Origin: Gammaproteobacteria bacterium
GTDB taxonomy: Bacteria > Pseudomonadota > Gammaproteobacteria > Chromatiales > Chromatiaceae
Assembly: GCA_009908845.1 (NCBI GenBank)
Contig: JAAAOQ010000054.1
Location: 1-39,556 of the forward strand
Reading direction: 5' to 3'
DNA: 39,556 bases
The notes under the pieces: generated by a model
Seen by the model: only the letters and a program-made list of their open reading frames with translations
Databases searched by the model: none
What the model was told of the DNA's origin: nothing
Shown here: positions 1 through 8,538 of the stretch, in pieces
Layout: each line of letters begins with the position of its first letter
Numbering within the stretch: position 1 is the first letter of the stretch
Position numbers and translations under genes: made by a program

Positions 1-77
1 CAGCTAAAATGGGGCGGTATCTCACCAGATGTGGGGTCGTGTGTCCAGCCCCCAGTCGGGTCTGGCCCTTTTGAGAT

Positions 78-608
78 GTGGGTAATGGTATGACCTACAG
101 CGTCCTCCGTATCTCGGACGATACCTTGGTTCAGACGGCGACGAACGGTGCAGATGTCATCCGCAACTTTGGCCAGGTGCTCGACTTTCTCGGGGCACTG
201 AATTGGGTGCTAGGGACGGATCAAACCTATGGTTTGGCCTATGGCGAGCAGAATTGGCTCAATCCACAGCAGGGCTGGATGAGCGGTGCAATCCAGATCG
301 GGATTTGGGAGAGCCTTTATGAACTGGACCCGACCGAGGAAATGAATATCGCAGGTGGCAATTTTCGTGTCTCTCCATCCAGTCATAGTTGGAATGCACT
401 GGATTCAAGAGGCGTTGAGCTCCTAGAACGCACCTTCACCGCCATGTCGAACACCGATCCGGTGAGCGACCGCGGTGTCCGCTGGTTTCAGCTCGACGGC
501 GGCCAGGATCTCTTAGGTGATCCGGTTCAAATCCCTGCCCCTGCAACTGGCCTATTGGTCGTGAGCGGCCTCCTCCTGCTCGCGAATGCCCGTCGACGTC
601 GTGGCTAG
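78..608 (+). CDS. PEP-CTERM sorted exported protein, 5' end broken or cut off
   Basis: The last ~27 residues form a PEP-CTERM sorting signal variant: a P-A-P-A-T motif, a hydrophobic stretch (GLLVVSGLLLLA) and a terminal R-R-R-R. Such proteins are exported, then processed by exosortase and placed at the cell surface or in exopolysaccharide. No signal peptide is present. An in-frame TGA lies at 72-74, so the only starts in this frame are GTG 78 or ATG 90. A different frame is open from base 1 to 93 and ends with GPFEM just before the junction. One extra base after position 80 would join the two frames as FEM-C/W-GNGMTYS. The gene is therefore probably a single longer gene starting before the window, with a one-base frame break near 80. 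The middle (W-L-N, then G-A-I-Q-I-G-I-W-E) resembles PEP-CTERM proteins with a thioester-like N-terminal domain, but that assignment is weak. Confidence 0.6.
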   Translation: MGNGMTYSVLRISDDTLVQTATNGADVIRNFGQVLDFLGALNWVLGTDQTYGLAYGEQNWLNPQQGWMSGAIQIGIWESLYELDPTEEMNIAGGNFRVSPSSHSWNALDSRGVELLERTFTAMSNTDPVSDRGVRWFQLDGGQDLLGDPVQIPAPATGLLVVSGLLLLANARRRRG

Positions 609-702
609 AGAACTGAAAACGTCACCAGTGCCGCCACCACCCGACCCCAGCCGCTGGTTGCCCACTCAGCGGGCGGCAAAATCGCGGCAGTACCGGTCTA
701 GG

Positions 703-1602
703 CTAAAGGATGCCTTCGCGCTCGAGCTGCCGCGTCAGCACCTCGATCTGTACGTCCAGGTCTTCGACGTCTCGCTGTACTAGCGACTGGTGCTGCTCGC
801 GGAAGCTGGCTTCGACGATCTCCAAGGCCTCGCGGAAGCGCCGGTCGAGCTGTGGTGCAGCGACCTGGCCATGAGTACTTGCATAACCCTCGACGACTCG
901 CTGAACGCCATCGAGGTAGACGTTCAGGAACTTGCGCGCCCGCCACAGATCACGCGGGTCATCCTGAACACGTTGGAGGATCTGCCGCGCCAGTGCGGAG
1001 ATGCGGGCCAGCCGCGCGCCTAGCTCGGGCTGATGGATGTCCGCGCTTGCCTGCTCGATGGCGGCGATCGAGTGCTCGGCGCGCCGCAGCGATTCGACGC
1101 CATGCGCACCGATGCCTGAAGGACGGCGACGCAGCGGAAGCTCAATCCCGTAAACCAGATGGAGGCCGAGCAGCGTCACCAGCGAGAAGATTAACGCGAT
1201 GGCCGGATGATGGCCGGCTCCAAGCCAGGCCGTCAGACCGCTGCCTAACGCGAGCAGTCCGGCGCCAAGGGTCTTAGGTAACCACAACCGGCCGAAAGTA
1301 CGGATGCCGAGCGCCGCCTCCCAGCCCCCTTGCGCGCCCCGAACGAGCATTGCCCCGCCGAGCAACAGGCCATATCCAAGGACGTTGCCGAGCAGCAGGC
1401 CGAGCTGCCCGCGCACAAGCGCGACCAAGGCGGCGGCGGCTGCCGGCATTGGCAGCACGAAAAGGAGCCAGTCCGCCATGCCGGCGATACTGTTGGTCGC
1501 CTTCTCTTTGGATGGCCTCTGCCCACTGATGCGTTGCCACAACAGCATCAATACCGCGGCGGCGATGACGACGACGATCAGCAGTAGCAGCAGTCGCTTC
1601 AT
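703..1602 (-). CDS. XpaC-like membrane protein (5-bromo-4-chloroindolyl phosphate hydrolysis family)
   Basis: Protein of 299 residues. An N-terminal membrane anchor is followed by about four further hydrophobic segments (roughly residues 43-150). The soluble helical C-terminal half ends in a charged coiled coil with the motif RDVEDLDVQIEVL, characteristic of the XpaC family. Members hydrolyse or enable hydrolysis of an indolyl phosphate dye in Bacillus and are often found with TelA/tellurite-type genes; their true substrate is unknown. The start ATG at 1602 is preceded by GAGAGGATAGCG, a reasonable ribosome binding site. A 52-residue membrane protein ends 10 bp upstream on the same strand, so the two are probably co-transcribed. 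The family call rests on the C-terminal motif and overall layout. Confidence 0.75.
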   Translation of the reverse strand: MKRLLLLLIVVVIAAAVLMLLWQRISGQRPSKEKATNSIAGMADWLLFVLPMPAAAAALVALVRGQLGLLLGNVLGYGLLLGGAMLVRGAQGGWEAALGIRTFGRLWLPKTLGAGLLALGSGLTAWLGAGHHPAIALIFSLVTLLGLHLVYGIELPLRRRPSGIGAHGVESLRRAEHSIAAIEQASADIHQPELGARLARISALARQILQRVQDDPRDLWRARKFLNVYLDGVQRVVEGYASTHGQVAAPQLDRRFREALEIVEASFREQHQSLVQRDVEDLDVQIEVLTRQLEREGIL

Positions 1603-1612
1603 CGCTATCCTC

Positions 1613-1771
1613 TCAGCGCAGCTCGACGGGTATCACAATAGTATTCGCATAGGCAGCCGTGGCCGGCGAATGACAGGAGACAAGCAATGCCTGCAAGGAG
1701 CCAACACCAATGCCCACGACCAGGAGCAGGATTCCCAACAGGCGGCGCTGGCGTTCCGACATAGTAGCCAT
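1613..1771 (-). CDS. Small single-span membrane protein upstream of xpaC-like gene
   Basis: An ATG at 1771 opens a 52-residue frame starting MATMSERQRRLLGILLL. It has a basic N-terminus, one hydrophobic helix (residues ~11-32) and a short polar tail ending VIPVELR. It stops 10 bp before the start of the XpaC-like gene, and the ribosome binding site of that gene overlaps its end, which suggests translational coupling. A second ATG (1762, MSERQRR) is an alternative start. No family is recognised. It could also be a signal peptide plus short tail. Support is the start, the hydrophobic pattern and operon-like spacing, not homology. Confidence 0.5.
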   Translation of the reverse strand: MATMSERQRRLLGILLLVVGIGVGSLQALLVSCHSPATAAYANTIVIPVELR

Positions 1772-1857
1772 TTCCGGTTTGATGACGCAGCGTGGGACCG
1801 AGGGCCAAGGCGGCCCTCAGCCCGATAGCGCAGATAGTGCCCTGCGAACGGGCAAAG

Positions 1858-1893
1858 AAAAAGGGCCCAAGTCCGAGGACGTGGGCCCTTTTT
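1858..1893 (-). terminator. Rho-independent terminator of the initiator tRNA
   Basis: On either strand this reads as an A-run, GGGCCCA, an inner GTCC...GGAC stem, TGGGCCC and a T-run. The long stem followed by five or more T on the minus strand lies 9 bp beyond the CCA end of the tRNA. Because both ends carry A/T runs it could act in both directions. Confidence 0.85.
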
Positions 1894-1901
1894 GCTGATA
1901 G

Positions 1902-1978
<77 letters not shown>

Positions 1979-1990
1979 ACTGAGCCGCTT

Positions 1991-2019
1991 ACTATATACG
2001 CGCTAAGGCGGCGATGCAA
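1991..2019 (-). promoter_or_regulatory. Sigma70-type promoter of tRNA-fMet
   Basis: On the minus strand a -35 TTGCAT (2014-2019) and a -10 TATAGT (1991-1996) are separated by exactly 17 bp. The tRNA 5' end lies 12 bp downstream of the -10. Confidence 0.75.
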
Positions 2020-2255
2020 GCTCTATTTTTCAAACGCCTCACGTCAGCCGCAGGCGAAGCCAACATGGTCGCTGCACGCTGCGAGGTGGAACCTTGCCGC
2101 GTCCCATGCAACGCCCGGGCACATAGCACGGCGCCGAGAGATGACCTTGGGTCGCTGCGCTGATCCAGATGCACCCTCCATCAGCACTCTTGCGACGAGT
2201 GTTAAACATCGGCGATCGACGCACGCCCGCGGTCCAGCCGGAATCACGGCAGCGA

Positions 2256-3725
2256 TTACAATGTCTTCAGGTACTCGAGTAGAGCCTGCCGTTCTGCGTT
2301 ATTCAGCAGGTCCCCGAACGCGTGCCCGGTATTGCCGTATCCATACCGGGTTGTATCGTACACCCACTTCTGCTCATCGAGGCTCCCGAACTGCTCGCGC
2401 CCCCGCTCAAGGGCCTCTACCCTCCAGCCCAGCGCCTCCTGGTCGTACTCGGGTTCTGCACTCGCAAAGCGCCAGTAGGTTGGCCGTTCGTCGCTGTCCA
2501 AGAGCGCCGCCAGCGTCGGAACCGAGCCGTTGTGCAGATAGGGAGCCGTTGACCAAATGCCATCCAGCGGCGGTGCAACATAGCCTAGACCAGGCTGGGT
2601 CTCGGCATTGCGCCCGTAGAATGATGCGTTGAACCAACGAGCAAAGCGGTCAGCGTGTCGGTAGGCCGCCTCGGCCATCGCCGGATCGGTGTCGATCTCG
2701 TCGAGGGCAATCAGCTCGTTCGGATAGCGCTCGAGCTCACCGTACCGACCGTGGCACTCGGTGCACTCGGCCTTGAACAGCTTCTCGCCCTCTGCGGCGA
2801 GCTCGGCGTCGACGGGATAGGGATAGGCCGGTGCCTCCAGCGTTGCGAGATAGGCGCGCACATCGGTGAACCAGGCATCGATCTCGCGCGCCTCGGCGAC
2901 CGAGTCGGTGCAGGTGGTCGACGCCAGCATCATATAGCCGATATGGTCGCCTCGACCCTCACCGTTGTAGAACATCGCGTGCTTCTTATCGACGTTCCAC
3001 AGGGGCGGCACGCTCGCCGGGAGCACCTGCTCCGGCGGTAGCGCCATCAGCGGCTCGTCCGACCAGGCCAGTGTTTCCGGGTCGCGATGCGCCATCAGCG
3101 CCAGCGTGATCGCCTGTGCCGGATTGGCGCCAATGGTGTCGGTCATCGACCAGGGTGCAATCGCGCCGAGCCGATCGGCCCACTTGCGCCACTCCTCGGC
3201 CTCGGCGCCGTCCTCGACGTAGGCACCCGCACCTTCGATTGATGTCACTGGATCAGCGGTAAAGTCGAGGAACTCGTTGCCAAGCCCAACTACGAGCTCG
3301 CCGTTGAGCGGTGCGGCGTGACAGCCGAGACAGTTGCTCGTCACGAGCTCGACCCCGCTGTCGGCCCTGAACGCGGTCAGACCATAGGGCAGCCCTGCAT
3401 TACGGCCGCGCCTTCCGGGCAGTTCGTATTCGGGCTCTGGCGCACCAGTGCTCGCGGCATAGGCATCGTAAGGTAGGCCGCAGGTCACCACGGCCCGATT
3501 CACTAGCGCGTCATAACCGACCTTTGGATCACCAGGCCGCTGCGGCGATGGCGGAATCGTGCCTGGCTCGGCCTTTGTCACAGTCACTGAGATCCCTGAA
3601 TCCGAAGCGCCCGTCCCTGGCTTGCTGCTATCGCACGCGCTCAGCGCCAGCGCGAGCAGGCTTACCACCACCCGCCGGCCAAAGCGCCTACCTGCAGCGG
3701 ACGGCCTCCCATTTATGCACAACAT
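2256..3725 (-). CDS. Diheme c-type cytochrome lipoprotein (RoxA/cytochrome c peroxidase-related)
   Basis: A 489-residue exported electron-transfer protein. The N-terminus has a basic stretch, a hydrophobic core and a lipobox LSAC (Cys31), so it is probably anchored to a membrane facing the periplasm. Two heme c sites are visible: C132-x-x-C135-H136 (CLGCH) and C321-x-x-C324-H325 (CTECH). Between them is PPLWNVDKKHAMFYNGEGRG. After the second heme comes the APYLHNGSVPTL segment typical of the RoxA-like/MauG-peroxidase superfamily. Whether it is a peroxidase, an oxygenase or only an electron carrier cannot be read from sequence. It starts about 50 bp after the extended end of the AttH-like gene and reads in the same direction, so the two may be co-transcribed. 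Confidence 0.8.
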   Translation of the reverse strand: MLCINGRPSAAGRRFGRRVVVSLLALALSACDSSKPGTGASDSGISVTVTKAEPGTIPPSPQRPGDPKVGYDALVNRAVVTCGLPYDAYAASTGAPEPEYELPGRRGRNAGLPYGLTAFRADSGVELVTSNCLGCHAAPLNGELVVGLGNEFLDFTADPVTSIEGAGAYVEDGAEAEEWRKWADRLGAIAPWSMTDTIGANPAQAITLALMAHRDPETLAWSDEPLMALPPEQVLPASVPPLWNVDKKHAMFYNGEGRGDHIGYMMLASTTCTDSVAEAREIDAWFTDVRAYLATLEAPAYPYPVDAELAAEGEKLFKAECTECHGRYGELERYPNELIALDEIDTDPAMAEAAYRHADRFARWFNASFYGRNAETQPGLGYVAPPLDGIWSTAPYLHNGSVPTLAALLDSDERPTYWRFASAEPEYDQEALGWRVEALERGREQFGSLDEQKWVYDTTRYGYGNTGHAFGDLLNNAERQALLEYLKTL

Positions 3726-3807
3726 CTAAAACACCCGCATCTCCGAAGTCACCTACAGCGACAGGACGCGCAGGCTCAGGTTCCGGTGCTGGCCTCAGCA
3801 TAGCCGC

Positions 3808-5043
3808 TCAGGTCCATGTAACCGAGACCACCGAGCGCGTCCGACCCCGCCAGCCCGACACGCGCACCGCTCCGCTCCAAGTCTGCCCTGCCCCCCCAAC
3901 AGCCAGCGTGCGCAGGGCCGCGGCGCGATCGTTGAGCAGCGGCATGATCCGAAGCTCGAGATCCCGGCCAGGAATCACCAAACGCCAGTCCAACGGATAA
4001 TGGACGCCGCTGGTTGACGTCCAACGTCCATCTCCAGCCGCCAGACGGAGATCACGCCGCCGCAGCACCGCCCGATCACCGTCGACATTGATCAGCAGAC
4101 AACGAGGGATCGGCGTACCACCGCCACTGCGGCGGCGCAGATGCAAACAGCTCAGATCGACGCCGTCATCGAGCTGCAGCCGAAATCGATTCGCGACGAG
4201 TTGACCACGGCGCCCGCTCAATGCCTCGGCCAAATTGCCCCATAGATGTTCCAGCCAGCCGATACCCTGCAGCTCGCGCACCTCGCCGGCGACCGCGACC
4301 GTCCCGCTGACCCTTAACCGCGGCTCGCTGTAGCCAGCTAGGGACGTCACCGCGTCTTCAGAAGCGCCACCAAAGACCACCTCATCCATCGAGACCGGCA
4401 TCTTGCTCGGCGATAGCGCCAGCGTCAGCTCGACACCCTCACCCGATGCACGAACGCGGGCCAGCTGGTCGCCCTCACGAACGAGCTCCCAGTGCTCCAA
4501 CCAGACACGTGCTCCCCCACCCTTCAGATCGTCCGTACCAGCCAATCCCAGCGCCGCACGGCTGGCGCGCTCAGCTGTTATCGACGACCCGCTCCGATCA
4601 GAAGAGATCACCAACTGGCCGGCAAGCAGTTCATCCGCCGCAAATGCTGACGCGCGCGGGATCGTCGACCATTCGTTCGCCGTCTGATCTTCAATACTCA
4701 GCGCAGCATCTTCATCACGACCGGCAGACGCGCCCCGTCTAGCGAGCGCATATCGCACGAGGGTCAGCCGTAATGACAGTTCGGGTCTCGCGTCATCAGA
4801 CAGGATCACGCTGATGTCCCAAACCTCGGCAGGTGCAGCCGGATGCGGCCCATGGTCGTCCGGAAACTCTAAGACCCGCTTGGCCAGCGCGTCACCCGTG
4901 GCGCCCCTCGCCTCCTGACCAAGCGCTGCAGCGACCGCTGCGACCTCCACGCCACCGCTCGGCAACGTCGATCCGCGCGGCCAGAACCCATAGGCCAGCC
5001 CTGCCAGCACCACCATGATCAACGGTAGAGTCATCCAGCGCAT
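3808..5043 (-). CDS. AttH/CrtC-type lipocalin-like protein, frameshifted near its end
   Basis: The family signature FPDDHGPHP (where relatives read DHGPH followed by a WWY segment) appears near residue 60, and GIGWLEHLWG (relatives: W-M-D-H/R-E-W-G) appears mid-protein. This is the COG5621/PF07143 family that includes AttH and the carotenoid hydratase CrtC. An N-terminal hydrophobic helix (TLPLIMVVLAGLAYG) anchors or exports it. ATG 5043 is preferred over TTG 5046. The reading frame ends at 3808 with an untypical tail (SVVSVTWT). The neighbouring frame encodes GGLGYMDLSGYA, the conserved end of the family, and stops at 3776, so a one- or two-base frame break near 3830-3860 is likely. Relatives usually sit beside an ABC ATPase and FtsX permease; here such a pair lies 22 kb away (27478-31039). 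Confidence 0.75.
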   Translation of the reverse strand: MRWMTLPLIMVVLAGLAYGFWPRGSTLPSGGVEVAAVAAALGQEARGATGDALAKRVLEFPDDHGPHPAAPAEVWDISVILSDDARPELSLRLTLVRYALARRGASAGRDEDAALSIEDQTANEWSTIPRASAFAADELLAGQLVISSDRSGSSITAERASRAALGLAGTDDLKGGGARVWLEHWELVREGDQLARVRASGEGVELTLALSPSKMPVSMDEVVFGGASEDAVTSLAGYSEPRLRVSGTVAVAGEVRELQGIGWLEHLWGNLAEALSGRRGQLVANRFRLQLDDGVDLSCLHLRRRSGGGTPIPRCLLINVDGDRAVLRRRDLRLAAGDGRWTSTSGVHYPLDWRLVIPGRDLELRIMPLLNDRAAALRTLAVGGAGQTWSGAVRVSGWRGRTRSVVSVTWT

Positions 5044-5147
5044 CAATCATCCCCAAGCCAGACGATAGAAGGGACCAGAGCAGGACGATGGGTGCCAAGA
5101 GCAAGAACGACCGTCCAGACGAGCCCGCCAAGAAGCGGCACGGTCGC

Positions 5148-6014
5148 TTACCTCCGCGCTCGCGCCATCTCGTACTCGGCCACCGCCCTTGGCATCAGCC
5201 GCTGCAATTGCGCGATGCGGCGCTGATCCAGTGGATGCGTGCTCAAGAACTCCGGCGGCGCCCCGCCGCGCTTCGCGTTATGGGCCGCAAACCGTTTCCA
5301 GAACGCGATCGCCTCGCGCGGATCATAGCCGGCGCGCGCCATGTACAAGAGCCCGAGCTCATCGGCCTCCAGCTCCTGCGTCCGCGAATACGGCAGCATC
5401 ACCCCGAGCTGACTGCCGACGCCATAGGCCTGCATGATCAGGTCTCCGGTCACGCCCGCATCCGAGCCCAAGGCCGCAGACAGACCGGCCCCGCCCAGCT
5501 GCACCAGCATCCCATGCGACATCCGCTCCGCACCATGGCGCGCGGCCGCATGCGCGATCTCATGGCTGATCACGGTCGCTAGTCCGGCCTCGTTTTTCGT
5601 GACTGGGAGGATGCCCGTATAGATACCAACCTTACCGCCCGGCAACGCGAACGCATTCGGCGAGTCCTCTTCGAACAAGACGAACTCCCAGCGCGCGTTA
5701 GGCAAGGCTGCGATCTCGCTGATGCGTCCCCCAACCCGCTGCAGCATGGCCGCATCCTGACCTCCCCTCACCACTTGGTGCTCACGCTTGATCTGATCGA
5801 ACGCCTTGAGGCCCAGTTGCGCCTCCTCGGCCGGACTCACCAGCAGGAGCTGACGCCGACCGGTCTCAGGCGCCGTCGCGCAGGCTACCAACGCCGAGCA
5901 CAAGATCGTCATCAAGAGGACCGCGACCAGTCGACGACCGACGATCCGAACGCCCCGAGCAGCCAACCACTCGCCGATCACATCGAACCTCCACTCAGGA
6001 TAGATCGACCGCAT
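5148..6014 (-). CDS. M48-family zinc metalloprotease lipoprotein (LoiP/YcaL-like)
   Basis: The zinc motif H151-E-I-A-H155 and the third-ligand region RTQELEAD (about 211-218) are intact, as in membrane-associated M48 peptidases that degrade misfolded outer-membrane proteins. A hydrophobic segment ends in LVAC (Cys45), a lipobox that predicts a lipoprotein facing the periplasm. The region before residue ~28 is longer than a usual signal peptide. The true start may be further in; GTG or TTG codons are possible and no strong ribosome site decides it. The ATG at 6014 lies inside the end of the DUF2237 gene (20-bp overlap), consistent with co-transcription. The final ~80 residues (THPLDQRRIAQLQ) match the C-terminus of the family. 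Confidence 0.88.
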   Translation of the reverse strand: MRSIYPEWRFDVIGEWLAARGVRIVGRRLVAVLLMTILCSALVACATAPETGRRQLLLVSPAEEAQLGLKAFDQIKREHQVVRGGQDAAMLQRVGGRISEIAALPNARWEFVLFEEDSPNAFALPGGKVGIYTGILPVTKNEAGLATVISHEIAHAAARHGAERMSHGMLVQLGGAGLSAALGSDAGVTGDLIMQAYGVGSQLGVMLPYSRTQELEADELGLLYMARAGYDPREAIAFWKRFAAHNAKRGGAPPEFLSTHPLDQRRIAQLQRLMPRAVAEYEMARARR

Positions 6015-6366
6015 GGCGCTTGAGGTCGGCTAGGTCACAGACCTCGAGTGCTCGCTCATGGGTTCCGCGCAGCGCGACCTTGGGAGCACAACCGGCGTCG
6101 AGCGCCTCCTGCCAGCGCGCCGCGCAGAGGCACCAGCGGTCGCCCGGCTTCAAGCCGGGAAACCCAAATGCCGGCATAGGCGTCGTTAGATCATTGCCGC
6201 GCGACTTCGAGTACTCGAGGAACTCGGCAGTGACGCGGGCGCAGACGGTATGTGACCCCAGGTCCTCAGGACCCGTATCACAATGACCATTACGCGTGAA
6301 ACCGGTCATTGGCTCCAACGAACAGACTTCGAGCGGCTCACCAAGCACGTTGCGGGCTCCGGGCAT
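5995..6366 (-). CDS. DUF2237 family protein
   Basis: A 123-residue soluble protein carrying the DUF2237 pattern: NVLGEPLEVCSLEPMTGF near the start, then RNGHCDTGPEDLGSHTVC, LTTPMPAFGFPGLKPGDRWCLC, and a C-terminal ALEVCDLADLKRHAV. The family is widespread and has no established function; cysteines and the GDRWCLC block are its conserved core. ATG 6366 is chosen because GAGGGAG lies 6 bp before it, and homologues start at this MPGARNVLG position. A longer reading to 6417 has no better site. It is followed with overlap by the M48 protease gene and diverges from icd. Confidence 0.85.
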   Translation of the reverse strand: MPGARNVLGEPLEVCSLEPMTGFTRNGHCDTGPEDLGSHTVCARVTAEFLEYSKSRGNDLTTPMPAFGFPGLKPGDRWCLCAARWQEALDAGCAPKVALRGTHERALEVCDLADLKRHAVDLS

Positions 6367-6528
6367 CGCAGACTCCCTCAGAAGGATCGACAGGAGACGC
6401 TGATATGCCATGCGCACTGCGCCAACACAAGGTCAGCGACCGCAGCGGTGGCAGCCAGCACGGCCGCAACGGGAGGCTAGCCGATGGTAAGATCACGGAC
6501 ATCCAAATCCTGACAGGAGCACGATGCC

Positions 6529-7788
6529 ATGGCGTTTGAACAGATCCAGGTCCCCAAAGTCGGCGAGCCGATTCGCGTCAACCCCGACAACAGTCTGGTC
6601 GTGCCCGACCAGCCCATCATCCCCTTTATCGAGGGTGACGGCATCGGTGTCGACATCACGCCGGTGATGCAGAAGGTCCTGGATGCAGCCGTGGCCAAAG
6701 CCTACGACGGCCGACGCCAGATCGCCTGGATGGAGATCTATGCCGGCGAGAAGGCGACCAACGTCTATGGGGCCGATGTCTGGCTGCCGGACGAGACGCT
6801 CAGCGCCGTGCGCGATTATCTGGTCTCGATCAAAGGACCGCTGACGACACCGGTCAGCGGTGGCATCCGCTCGCTCAATGTCGCACTGCGGCAGCGTCTC
6901 GACCTCTACCTGTGTCTGCGTCCGGTACGCTACTTCTCGGGCACGCCGAGCCCGCTGAAGAAGCCAGAGGATACCGACATGGTGATCTTCCGCGAGAATT
7001 CGGAAGACATCTACGCCGGCATCGAATGGCCAGCCGGCTCCGATGAGGCCGAGCGCCTTGTCAGCTTTCTCCAGGACCAGCTCGGCGTGACCAAGATCCG
7101 CTTCCCGAAAACCTCCGGGATCGGCATCAAGCCGGTCTCGAGCGAGGGGACCAAGCGCTTGGTGCGCAAGGCTATCCAGTACGCGATCGACAACGAGCGC
7201 GACTCGGTGACCCTCGTCCACAAAGGAAACATCATGAAATTCACTGAAGGCGCGTTCAAGGACTGGGGCTATGAGCTCGCGCGGGAAGAATTCGGTGCGG
7301 AGCCCCTCGATGGCGGGCCTTGGTGCGCATTCAAGAATCCCAATACCGGCAACGAGATCATCGTCAAGGACGTGATCGCGGATGCCTTCCTGCAGCAGAT
7401 CCTGCTGCGGCCAAAGGACTACGACGTGATCGCGACCCTGAACCTGAACGGCGACTACATCTCTGACGCGCTCGCCGCCCAGGTCGGCGGCATCGGGATG
7501 GCACCGGGCGCAAACATCTCCGACAGCGTCGCGATGTTCGAGGCAACCCACGGCACTGCGCCCAAGTATGCCGGCAAGGACCAGGTCAACCCGAGCTCAC
7601 TCCTCCTTTCGGGTGAGATGCTACTGCGCCACCTCGGCTGGACCGAAGCCGCTGACCTGGTTATCAAGGGGATCGAGGGAGCAATCGCCGCCAAGACGGT
7701 CACCTACGACCTCGAGCGCTTACTGGAGGGCGCCACGAAGCTGAGCTGTTCGGCGTTCGGCGACGCGGTGATTGGCCAGATGGGCTAA
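6529..7788 (+). CDS. icd: NADP-dependent isocitrate dehydrogenase
   Basis: Full-length (419 residues) homodimeric TCA-cycle enzyme converting isocitrate to 2-oxoglutarate and CO2 with NADP+ in the cytoplasm. Visible signatures are [15 protein letters not shown] near the N-terminus, the substrate loop [12 protein letters not shown] with Ser115 at the position phosphorylated by AceK in enterobacteria, [13 protein letters not shown], and the metal/cofactor block [17 protein letters not shown] followed by the nucleotide-binding [13 protein letters not shown]. An AGGAG lies 8 bp before ATG 6529. It stands alone, divergent from DUF2237 and convergent with the cold-shock gene; a strong hairpin separates the converging ends. 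Confidence 0.98.
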   Translation: MAFEQIQVPKVGEPIRVNPDNSLVVPDQPIIPFIEGDGIGVDITPVMQKVLDAAVAKAYDGRRQIAWMEIYAGEKATNVYGADVWLPDETLSAVRDYLVSIKGPLTTPVSGGIRSLNVALRQRLDLYLCLRPVRYFSGTPSPLKKPEDTDMVIFRENSEDIYAGIEWPAGSDEAERLVSFLQDQLGVTKIRFPKTSGIGIKPVSSEGTKRLVRKAIQYAIDNERDSVTLVHKGNIMKFTEGAFKDWGYELAREEFGAEPLDGGPWCAFKNPNTGNEIIVKDVIADAFLQQILLRPKDYDVIATLNLNGDYISDALAAQVGGIGMAPGANISDSVAMFEATHGTAPKYAGKDQVNPSSLLLSGEMLLRHLGWTEAADLVIKGIEGAIAAKTVTYDLERLLEGATKLSCSAFGDAVIGQMG

Positions 7789-7801
7789 GGTGGCAGTCCA
7801 G

Positions 7802-7861
7802 AGCCCGGGGCGGGATACTTAGACGTACCAAACCGCCCCGGGCTTACCAAGCAGCCCGGGG
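7802..7861. terminator. Three-arm GC-rich hairpin between icd and cspD
   Basis: A perfect 12-bp inverted repeat (AGCCCGGGGCGG at 7802-7813, complement at 7833-7844) lies 14 bp after the icd stop. A third copy of its core (AGCCCGGGG, 7853-7861) could pair instead with the middle arm, giving two mutually exclusive stems. There is no T-run, so it may stop transcription with Rho or protect 3' ends of the two converging mRNAs. Confidence 0.6.
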
Positions 7862-7911
7862 CCTACTTGCTCGGGTCAAGACCACCTTGAGACGGCGCTT
7901 CTGATCGCGGC

Positions 7912-8118
7912 TCACATCGTGCGCTGCACCGTTGCGGCATGCAAGCCTTTCGGTCCTTGCGAGACCTCGAACTGCACCTTCTGCCCCTCCTTCAGGGTCT
8001 TATACCCGTCCATCTCGATCGACGAGAAATGCACGAAGACATCCTCGTCGCGACCGTCAGGTTTGACGAAGCCGTAGCCCTTGGCATTGTTAAACCACTT
8101 GACGACACCTGTAAGCAT
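7912..8118 (-). CDS. cspD: Cold-shock domain protein (CspD/CspA family)
   Basis: A 68-residue single-stranded nucleic acid binding protein, a five-stranded OB fold. RNP1 (KGYGFV) and RNP2 (VFVHFS) are intact and [12 protein letters not shown] matches the family start. ATG 8118 is chosen because GGAGGAG lies 7 bp upstream; an earlier ATG (8133) falls inside that ribosome site. It faces away from clpS as in E. coli and pseudomonads, where this position is held by cspD, hence the symbol; the sequence alone does not separate CspD from other Csp paralogues. A sigma70-type promoter at 8256-8283 predicts a ~130-nt untranslated leader. Confidence 0.93.
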   Translation of the reverse strand: MLTGVVKWFNNAKGYGFVKPDGRDEDVFVHFSSIEMDGYKTLKEGQKVQFEVSQGPKGLHAATVQRTM

Positions 8119-8255
8119 CGCAGACTCCTCCACTACTTCAATCGATCTTCGGTTGGTTGTTCAGCTTGTTGTTCTATTCAAGACCCGGCCGCGCTGCAGC
8201 GACACTGGGCTGCCGACCCGCCTTCTCCGCCCAGATGAACGGATCGTGACTCCGA

Positions 8256-8283
8256 AGTATAGTTGTCGATTGCGATCGGTCAA
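8256..8283 (-). promoter_or_regulatory. Sigma70-type promoter of the cold-shock gene
   Basis: On the minus strand a -35 TTGACC (8278-8283) is followed after 16 bp by a -10 TATACT (8256-8261). Transcription would begin near 8249, leaving about 130 nt before ATG 8118. Long leaders of this size are typical of cold-inducible csp mRNAs. Confidence 0.7.
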
Positions 8284-8538
8284 TCTTGCCTACCGAACCG
8301 CCTGACGCGGGGCAAACAACGAAACTCCATGCTAACTGAAGCCCCTGAGGAGCGGACTGAGACCGAGAGAGGACGATCTCAGACCAACGTTTGGAGCGTA
8401 GACGTCGAAGGCTGGGGGCTGTATTTTTCCTCCATGATCCCTACACATGGTGAAGGTTCGCTCAGCCTGACTGATCATGCTCCTCGCGCCAGACGGATCT
8501 GCCGAATGCTACCGAAGCAACGACGCTAATCGAGACCG

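Noticed and set aside
4892-5131. A minus-strand frame starting MAGSSGRSFLLLAPIVLLW upstream of the AttH-like gene
   Set aside because: It has a membrane-like start, but most of it overlaps the AttH-like gene in another frame and the rest is Gly/Arg-rich, so it was not accepted as a gene.
6493-7551. A 352-residue frame antisense to icd
   Set aside because: It mirrors a well-conserved enzyme gene in GC-rich DNA and shows no family pattern.
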